This document shows, piece by piece, positions 7,374-11,713 of a DNA stretch of 11,713 nucleotides (its first letter is position 1; every line of letters starts with the position of its first letter). This DNA is from an uncultured Flavobacteriia bacterium (GTDB lineage Bacteria; Bacteroidota; Bacteroidia; Flavobacteriales_D; Crocinitomicaceae), in assembly GCA_903930085.1 (NCBI GenBank), contig CAIYXD010000559.1, positions 1-11,713 of the forward strand. Reading direction: 5' to 3'. The position numbers were made by a program, and so were the translations under genes. A model generated the notes under the pieces. That model did not search any database, was not told where the DNA came from, and saw nothing but the letters and a program-made list of their open reading frames with translations.

Positions 7374-7452
7374 AGGGATTGTAGTGGAAATCCTTTTCTT
7401 TTTTTAAGGAAAGATTGGAACGAAAAGCGCGGCCCGCAGGGAAACGCCCAAC
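7374..7452 (+). repeat. Structured intergenic element downstream of prfC (possible flavobacterial repeat or RNA motif)
   Basis: This stretch lies in the convergent gap (7303-7477) and looks designed rather than random. GATTGTAGTGGAAA (7377-7390) and GATTGGAACGAAAA (7413-7426) match at 10 of 14 positions, like two half-copies. They are separated by a T-rich hairpin TCCTT/AAGGA (7391-7395 with 7406-7410), and GGATT/AATCC (7376-7380 with 7389-7393) can form a rival stem. A GC-rich tail (7427-7449) with GGG-AAACG-CCC contrasts with the AT-rich surroundings. From memory it resembles a motif found often after genes in Flavobacteriia, possibly the Flavo-1 RNA family; I could not check this. The rest of the gap (7303-7373) shows nothing clear except another AGATTGGAA at 7321-7329. 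Confidence 0.5.
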
Positions 7453-7477
7453 TTTTAATCGACTTAAAGGGTGATTT

Positions 7478-7939
7478 TTATACCGGGTTTAATTCCTCCC
7501 AGTTCGGTAAGTTTTCGAGAAAAATCAAGCTACTGTTGCTTCTGTCTATTTTACAAGCGATATTTTCCAAGCCATTTGTAAGGATTAAAAAATCAACATT
7601 TAGCGTAAAATTATACTGTGCGATTTGTCGAAAAACTTTTTCTGTAAGCTTTACTTCCGGGGCTTTGCACTCGATTATCATCCTTGGATTTCCATCTTTT
7701 CCAAAAACCACCACATCACAGCGACGCGATAATTGGTTGACTTCAATGGCCATTTCGGAGGAAATTAGACCAATTGGAATTTGCTTTTCAGCGATTAAAT
7801 AATGTAGGAGATGCTGTCTAACCCATTCTTCTGGTGTAACCAAAAGATCTTTGTTGCGCACCAGGCATTTGACGTAAACGAGATTTTTTTTTCGTGTAAG
7901 TTTCAGCGGAGCAACTGGAAAAGATAGCGGTGTAAACAT
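7478..7939 (-). CDS. Small HsdR N-terminal-type (PD-(D/E)xK) putative nuclease
   Basis: 153 residues from the ATG at 7939. A TTG at 7948 in the same frame would add three residues but is less likely. The protein matches the stand-alone version of the type I restriction HsdR N-terminal domain: TPEEWVRQHLLHYLI (35-49), RRCDVVVF with D75, IIECKAP with E90 and K92 (the D...ExK nuclease core), then FRQIAQYN (103-110), a QxxxY-type element. All core residues are present, so DNA cleavage is possible, but no helicase, methylase or specificity gene is near and the protein ends after this domain, so it is not a type I system. Such solo proteins are widespread in Flavobacteriia and their role is unknown. 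It starts 15 nt after the dehydrogenase stop codon, so it is probably the last gene of the porX-tsaE-dehydrogenase cluster. Confidence 0.88.
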   Translation of the reverse strand: MFTPLSFPVAPLKLTRKKNLVYVKCLVRNKDLLVTPEEWVRQHLLHYLIAEKQIPIGLISSEMAIEVNQLSRRCDVVVFGKDGNPRMIIECKAPEVKLTEKVFRQIAQYNFTLNVDFLILTNGLENIACKIDRSNSSLIFLENLPNWEELNPV

Positions 7940-7954
7940 TTTATCCAACTGAAA

Positions 7955-9175
7955 TCACATGCCGAGCAGCAATAATTCAATGTCTTTGTATTTCAAATCA
8001 AATACTTTACCTAGTACTTCGCTTGTCAACGTTCCATTATAAATATAAACGCCACCTCTAAAACCTGGATCGTTTCTTATCAAATCGCGGCAACCGCCCT
8101 GATCTCCCATTTCTATCAAAATTGGGGAAAAAATATTGGAAAGCGCAAAAGATGCTGTTCTGGAAACCCGCGAAGCGATGTTCGGCACGCAATAATGGAT
8201 TACACCATGTTTCACGAAAGTCGGTTCAATGTGATTTGTGACGCGGGAAGTTTCAAAACAACCGCCTTGATCAATACTTACATCGACAACCACTGAGCCC
8301 GTTTTCATGCTTTGTATCATTTCTTCTGTTACCACGCAAGGCGTTCTTCCAAGCGGTGAACGCAGTGCTCCAATTACAACATCCGCGCGTTTGAGTGATT
8401 TATCCAAGACTTTTGGATTTAAAACAGAAGTATAAATTCGCACGCCAATATCGTTTTGCAAACGACGTAGACGCGACAAAGAACTATCAAAAACCTTCAC
8501 GGAAGCGCCCAAACCAAGTGCTGCACGCGTTGCAAATTCACCAACTGTTCCTGCGCCGATAACAACAACTTCTGTTGGAGAAACACCGGCGATTCCACCG
8601 AGCATGATTCCTTTTCCATCGTTGAAAGAAGAAAGCAGCTCCGCAGCAACCAAAATAGATGTTGTACCAGCAATTTCTCCCATCGTTCGAACAACAGGAT
8701 AAACGCCTTCTTCGTCGCGGATGTAATCCCAAGCAACGGCAGTAATTTTCTTCTGCATCAATTTTTGCAGAATTACTTTTGGTTGAATAGAAATTTGCAA
8801 AGCGGAAATAAGCGTCTGGTTTCCAGACATTAAATCCACTTCTTCTTCGGATGGAGGCGCAACTTTAAAAATAATATCGCACTGAAAAATTTCTTTTGAA
8901 TCGTGGCAAATCTCTGCTCCTGCTTCGCTGTATTCGTTATCCGAAAAATTAGCTCCTTCCCCACTTTTAGATTCAATTTTCACGCGGTGTCCGTTCGCCA
9001 CGAGAAGTGAAACTGCTTCAGGAACCAATGCTACACGGCGTTCTTGAAAAGAACTTTCCTTTGGGATTCCAATAAATAAACTGCCTTTTTTTCGGGCAAT
9101 TTCCAACATTTCTTCTTTTGGGAGAAGGCTACCTTGCTGAATTAATTTTTTGAGAATCTCGGGATCGGTAATCAT
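7955..9175 (-). CDS. Alanine dehydrogenase/pyridine nucleotide transhydrogenase family protein (annotated as ald in relatives)
   Basis: 406 residues, about 30 more than classical alanine dehydrogenases because of an N-terminal extension before GIPKES (36-41). Aligned by eye with B. subtilis Ald at a constant offset of 32, kept residues are R47 (R15), D230 at the end of the second strand of the NAD fold (D198), GAGTVG (207-212), D302 in VDVSIDQGGC (D270) and N332 in HYCVPN (N300). The substrate-side K74 and H95 are replaced by A106 and Q127. Classical enzymes convert alanine, NAD and water to pyruvate and ammonia; with those two changes that reaction is doubtful here. The start codon overlaps the end of tsaE by 4 nt, so translation is coupled. 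The family call is firm, the activity is not. Confidence 0.9.
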   Translation of the reverse strand: MITDPEILKKLIQQGSLLPKEEMLEIARKKGSLFIGIPKESSFQERRVALVPEAVSLLVANGHRVKIESKSGEGANFSDNEYSEAGAEICHDSKEIFQCDIIFKVAPPSEEEVDLMSGNQTLISALQISIQPKVILQKLMQKKITAVAWDYIRDEEGVYPVVRTMGEIAGTTSILVAAELLSSFNDGKGIMLGGIAGVSPTEVVVIGAGTVGEFATRAALGLGASVKVFDSSLSRLRRLQNDIGVRIYTSVLNPKVLDKSLKRADVVIGALRSPLGRTPCVVTEEMIQSMKTGSVVVDVSIDQGGCFETSRVTNHIEPTFVKHGVIHYCVPNIASRVSRTASFALSNIFSPILIEMGDQGGCRDLIRNDPGFRGGVYIYNGTLTSEVLGKVFDLKYKDIELLLLGM

Positions 9176-9588
9176 TGCTCTACTGTTAGTGTGCGTGAAT
9201 TGTCATCTAATTTACGAATATACACCCAAATCGTATTATCTGGTAATAAATTAGCGATTTTTTCTGGCCATTCAATGAAACAAATTCCGCCATTGTAAAG
9301 CATTTCTTCTATTCCAATGTCGAAAGCTTCCCGTTCATCCTTCAAGCGAAAAACATCAAAGTGGTAGACTTTCCCATACATTGCACTATCGTATGTATTT
9401 ACCAAAGAATACGTTGGAGAACCTTCCAACTCCTGAATACCCATCGCAGAAAGCAATGCGGAGATAAAAGTCGTTTTTCCAGCACCCATTTCGCCATCAA
9501 ATGCAAAAACTTTGTTGTGTAAAAACTCTTCTAAAAAAAGTTGCGCTGTGGCAGGAATATCCTCAAGATTCTGAATCTGAAATGTCAT
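9172..9588 (-). CDS. tsaE: TsaE, ATPase of tRNA threonylcarbamoyladenosine (t6A) synthesis
   Basis: 138 residues, typical for the family. The P-loop is GEMGAGKTTF (32-41), followed by the family marks GSPTYSLVNTY, YHFDVFRL and GICFIEWPEKI. In the cytosol TsaE works with TsaB and TsaD to make the t6A37 modification on tRNAs that read ANN codons; it is normally essential or important. The ATG at 9588 leaves the usual short N-terminal helix before the P-loop. The gene lies 59 nt after porX with a good promoter in that gap, and its last 4 nt overlap the start of the dehydrogenase gene. tsaB and tsaD are not in the window. Confidence 0.96.
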   Translation of the reverse strand: MTFQIQNLEDIPATAQLFLEEFLHNKVFAFDGEMGAGKTTFISALLSAMGIQELEGSPTYSLVNTYDSAMYGKVYHFDVFRLKDEREAFDIGIEEMLYNGGICFIEWPEKIANLLPDNTIWVYIRKLDDNSRTLTVEQ

Positions 9589-9613
9589 TTTAAAAAATAT
9601 GAATAGTAAAACG

Positions 9614-9641
9614 CAAAATTATTTTTTTAAATTCAAATCAA
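9614..9641 (-). promoter_or_regulatory. Internal promoter for tsaE and downstream genes
   Basis: On the minus strand TTG (9641-9639) is followed after 17 nt by TAATTTTG (9621-9614), a perfect TAnnTTTG. The -33 element lies just 6 nt past the porX stop codon, and transcription would start near 9609, about 20 nt before the tsaE ATG. It would allow tsaE expression apart from porX. Confidence 0.65.
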
Positions 9642-9647
9642 CGCACT

Positions 9648-11192
9648 TTATTTCGGATTCATCACAATAAATGGAATAAGCATTTCTTCTAGTGAAATCC
9701 CACCATGTTGGAAGGTTTGTCCGTAATAATTCACAAAATGGTTGTAATTATTTGGGTAAACAAAAAAATCGTTTTCTTTGGCAAAAACAAATTCAGCAGA
9801 CATTTTGATTTTAGGTAAAAAAGCATCTTGTGGATTGGCAACGCGGTATACGTCCTTTTGGTTGTAGGATAATCCGCGACCAGCTTTGTAGCGAAGGTTG
9901 GTATTGGTGTTTCGTTCGCCGACAATTTTTATCGGATTCGTCACTTTTACGGTTCCGTGGTCGGTTGTAATCACCAATTTCGCACCAAACTCCGCGATTT
10001 TTTTGACAATATCATGCAAAGCGGAATGCTCAAACCAAGAAAGTGTCAAGGAACGATATGCAGCTTCGTCGTCCGCTAATTCCCGAATTACTTCCATTTC
10101 GGTCCGCGCATGGGAAAGCATATCCACGAAATTATATACGATAAAGTTGACATCGTTTTCTTTCAATTCGTTCATGGTATCCAGCAACTTTCGCCCAGCG
10201 TCTAAATTGGTGATTTTCGTGTAAGACCATTTCACTTTTTTACCCAAACGGGTTAAATTAGCCTCCAAAAATTCTTTTTCGTGCATGTTTTTCCCGCCTT
10301 CATCTTCTTCATTTTTCCACAATTTTGGAAATTTCTTTTCGATTTCACTTGGCATTAAACCGGCAAAAAAGGCATTTCGAGCGTATTGCGTTGCGGTGGG
10401 TAAAATGGAATAAATAATTTCTTCTGTTTCCAGCGAAAAATATTTTGAGAAAATTGGCTGCAACACTTTCCATTGGTCGTACCGCAAATTATCAATCACC
10501 AATACAAATGTTTTTTCCTTGCCAATGAAAGGTGCAATTTTATCCTTCATTAAGGTATGCAGCATTTGTGGCGCATCTTCTGTTCCGTTTAACCAATCGG
10601 TATAATTGCGTTCGATAAAGCGCGCAAAAAGGTTATTCGCCTCTTTTTTCTGCATTTCTAGAATTTCACGCATCCCAGAATCTTCGATTTTTTCCAACTC
10701 CAGTTCCCAAAAAACTAACTTGCTGTATAAATCGCTCCATTCAGCTGCATCTAATCTGCCATTCAGCAACATGCCCAACTGCCGAAATTCCACTTGGTAA
10801 TTGGAATTTGTTTTTTGAGAAACTAATTTGCTTTGATCTAGATTCTTTTTGATACTCAATAAAATTTGATTCGGATTGACTGGTTTTATCAAATAATCGG
10901 CGATGTTGCTGCCAATTGCTTCTTCCATGATATGTTCCTCCTCGCTTTTTGTAATCATCACGATTGGCACGTAAGGCTTAGATTCTTTGATTCGAGCGAG
11001 CGCTTCCAATCCGGAAATCCCAGGCATATTTTCGTCCAGAAAAATAATATCGTAGTTGTTTTCGTTGCTTTTATCTACCGCTTCCGAACCACTATTTACG
11101 GCATCAACGGAGTAACCTTTTGATTCTAAAAAGATAATATGTGGTTTCAACAACTCGATTTCGTCATCTGCCCAAAGTATTTTGCCTTGCAT
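9648..11192 (-). CDS. porX: PorX: response regulator with PglZ (alkaline-phosphatase-like) effector domain
   Basis: 514 residues. Residues 1-120 are a CheY-like receiver with the acidic pair D9-D10, phospho-acceptor D53 (FLDENMPG), T81 and K103. A helical linker follows (about 130-220), then a PglZ domain of the alkaline phosphatase superfamily with VIDNLRYDQW (D234), LPTATQYARNAFFAGLMP (candidate nucleophile threonine T266 or T268), NFVDMLSHAR (D357, H361), TTDHGT (D411, H412) and HGG (H496-G498), the metal-site residues of that fold. In Porphyromonas gingivalis and Flavobacterium, PorX is the regulator paired with kinase PorY and controls type IX secretion; that role is carried over from relatives. 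No secretion or kinase gene is present here. It is the first gene of a minus-strand cluster and is divergent from the HD-domain gene. Confidence 0.96.
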   Translation of the reverse strand: MQGKILWADDEIELLKPHIIFLESKGYSVDAVNSGSEAVDKSNENNYDIIFLDENMPGISGLEALARIKESKPYVPIVMITKSEEEHIMEEAIGSNIADYLIKPVNPNQILLSIKKNLDQSKLVSQKTNSNYQVEFRQLGMLLNGRLDAAEWSDLYSKLVFWELELEKIEDSGMREILEMQKKEANNLFARFIERNYTDWLNGTEDAPQMLHTLMKDKIAPFIGKEKTFVLVIDNLRYDQWKVLQPIFSKYFSLETEEIIYSILPTATQYARNAFFAGLMPSEIEKKFPKLWKNEEDEGGKNMHEKEFLEANLTRLGKKVKWSYTKITNLDAGRKLLDTMNELKENDVNFIVYNFVDMLSHARTEMEVIRELADDEAAYRSLTLSWFEHSALHDIVKKIAEFGAKLVITTDHGTVKVTNPIKIVGERNTNTNLRYKAGRGLSYNQKDVYRVANPQDAFLPKIKMSAEFVFAKENDFFVYPNNYNHFVNYYGQTFQHGGISLEEMLIPFIVMNPK

Positions 11193-11215
11193 GTGCGCTT
11201 TATTTTATAGTTTTG
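11187..11215 (+). promoter_or_regulatory. Predicted promoter of the HD-domain gene
   Basis: TTG at 11187-11189, an 18-nt spacer and TAGTTTTG at 11208-11215 (perfect TAnnTTTG) give the same spacing as the tRNA-His promoter. The start of transcription would be near 11220. The -33 element lies in the first codons of porX on the other strand. Confidence 0.55.
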
Positions 11216-11225
11216 AATTTGATTT

Positions 11226-11255
11226 TAAAATTATTCAATTGCGACCAATTCTCAA
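11226..11255 (-). promoter_or_regulatory. Possible porX promoter
   Basis: On the minus strand TTG (11255-11253), a 19-nt spacer and TAATTTTA (11233-11226) match the consensus at all but one fixed position. The start would be near 11220, about 28 nt before the porX ATG, facing and overlapping the promoter of the HD-domain gene. The match is imperfect and the region is AT-rich. Confidence 0.3.
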
Positions 11256-11713
11256 CCGAAATAACAAAAAGAAAATTTTTAACGATCCAGTCTATGGTTT
11301 TATTTCAATTCCTGACGCGTTTATTTTCGATTTAATTGAACATCCTTACATGCAAAGATTGCGCCGTATTATGCAATTGGGAATGAGTCACCTCGTTTAT
11401 CCTGGAGCTTTGCATACGCGTTTTCACCATGTTTTAGGCGCCATGCACTTGATGTCGCTCGCTATCGCAACGATTCGTAGAAAAGGCCACGAAATAACTT
11501 CGGAAGAAGAGCGCGCGGTTTTAATTGCAATTTTATTGCACGATATTGGTCACGGACCGTTCAGTCATGCGTTGGAATACGACATTGTGTCTGGTGTTAG
11601 CCACGAAGAAATTTCCGGATTTTTCATTGAACGCTTGAGCAAAGAGTTTGGCGAAGATTTGGAACACGCGCTTTTAATCTTTAAAAACGAACATCCAAAA
11701 CCTTTTTTACACC
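11239..11713 (+). CDS. HD-domain phosphohydrolase (dNTPase/SAMHD1-like), 3' partial
   Basis: The frame is open to the window end; 158 codons are visible from 11239. Features, counted from that start: IFNDPVYGFISIP (13-25), HPYMQRLRRIMQLG (35-48), HLVYPGALHTRFHHVLGAMHLM (51-72, metal ligand H63 or H64) and LLHDIGHGPFSHALE (99-113, the HD pair H101-D102). This matches the widespread HD proteins related to dGTPases and SAMHD1, which hydrolyse dNTPs or related nucleotides; the substrate is not known. Start choice: no ATG lies close to the conserved IFNDP. TTG at 11239 falls about 20 nt after the predicted transcription start and is preferred. ATG at 11191 in the same frame lies upstream of that promoter's -7 element and overlaps the porX start codon, so it is less likely. 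The remaining HD-fold aspartate is beyond the window. Confidence 0.88.
   Translation, partial: MRPILNRNNKKKIFNDPVYGFISIPDAFIFDLIEHPYMQRLRRIMQLGMSHLVYPGALHTRFHHVLGAMHLMSLAIATIRRKGHEITSEEERAVLIAILLHDIGHGPFSHALEYDIVSGVSHEEISGFFIERLSKEFGEDLEHALLIFKNEHPKPFLH

Noticed and set aside
6968..7375. Plus-strand open frame of 135 codons overlapping the end of prfC
   Set aside because: Most of it lies inside prfC in another frame, and its product is Lys/Arg/Trp-rich with no family likeness. The last 24 codons after prfC are not convincing alone.
7344..7802. Plus-strand open frame of 152 codons after prfC
   Set aside because: It runs antisense to the HsdR-N gene, which has clear family motifs, and through the structured element.
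7940..7948. TTG start for the HsdR-N protein
   Set aside because: An ATG lies three codons downstream and gives the MFTPLSFP start that fits the family better.

Overview
The window looks like a chromosomal housekeeping and envelope region of a Bacteroidota bacterium, most probably order Flavobacteriales. The clues are low GC, a PorX-type response regulator (known from Bacteroidota with type IX secretion), Bacteroidota promoter elements (TTG, 17-18 nt, then TAnnTTTG) and A-rich leaders without Shine-Dalgarno sequences. The family within the order cannot be fixed from sequence alone. I see no insertion sequence, prophage, CRISPR array or other clear accessory island.

Layout. (a) 1-1507, plus strand: a DnaQ-like exonuclease with an ExoX-like tail, cut at its 5' end by the window edge, then a fumarylacetoacetate-hydrolase-family enzyme. 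(b) 1552-4840, minus strand: a Gfo/Idh/MocA oxidoreductase, an unknown lipoprotein and a polyprenyl-phosphate sugar-phosphate transferase, tightly spaced and probably one envelope-polysaccharide operon. (c) 4934-5464, minus strand: a DinB/DUF1572 protein, back to back with a plus-strand tRNA-His that has a clear promoter and a strong terminator. (d) 5710-7302, plus strand: peptide chain release factor 3. (e) 7303-7477: a convergent gap holding a structured repeat-like element. (f) 7478-11192, minus strand, read right to left: porX, tsaE, an alanine-dehydrogenase-family gene and a small HsdR-N-type putative nuclease. (g) About 11239 to the end, plus strand: an HD-domain phosphohydrolase, divergent from porX and cut by the window edge.

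How the genes fit together. Group (b) fits nucleotide-sugar oxidation or modification and lipid-linked glycan initiation, with a lipoprotein of unknown role. Group (f) joins a T9SS-type regulator to tRNA t6A synthesis and an amino-acid dehydrogenase relative. A good promoter in the porX-tsaE gap suggests tsaE and the genes after it can be expressed apart from porX.

The points most worth a second look are: the alanine-dehydrogenase-like protein lacks the lysine and histidine equivalent to the catalytic K74 and H95 while keeping the other key residues; the structured element after prfC; two adjacent U-U oppositions in the tRNA-His acceptor stem; and the HD-protein start, where a promoter lies inside the longest open frame. 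I found no convincing wholly new multi-gene system here.
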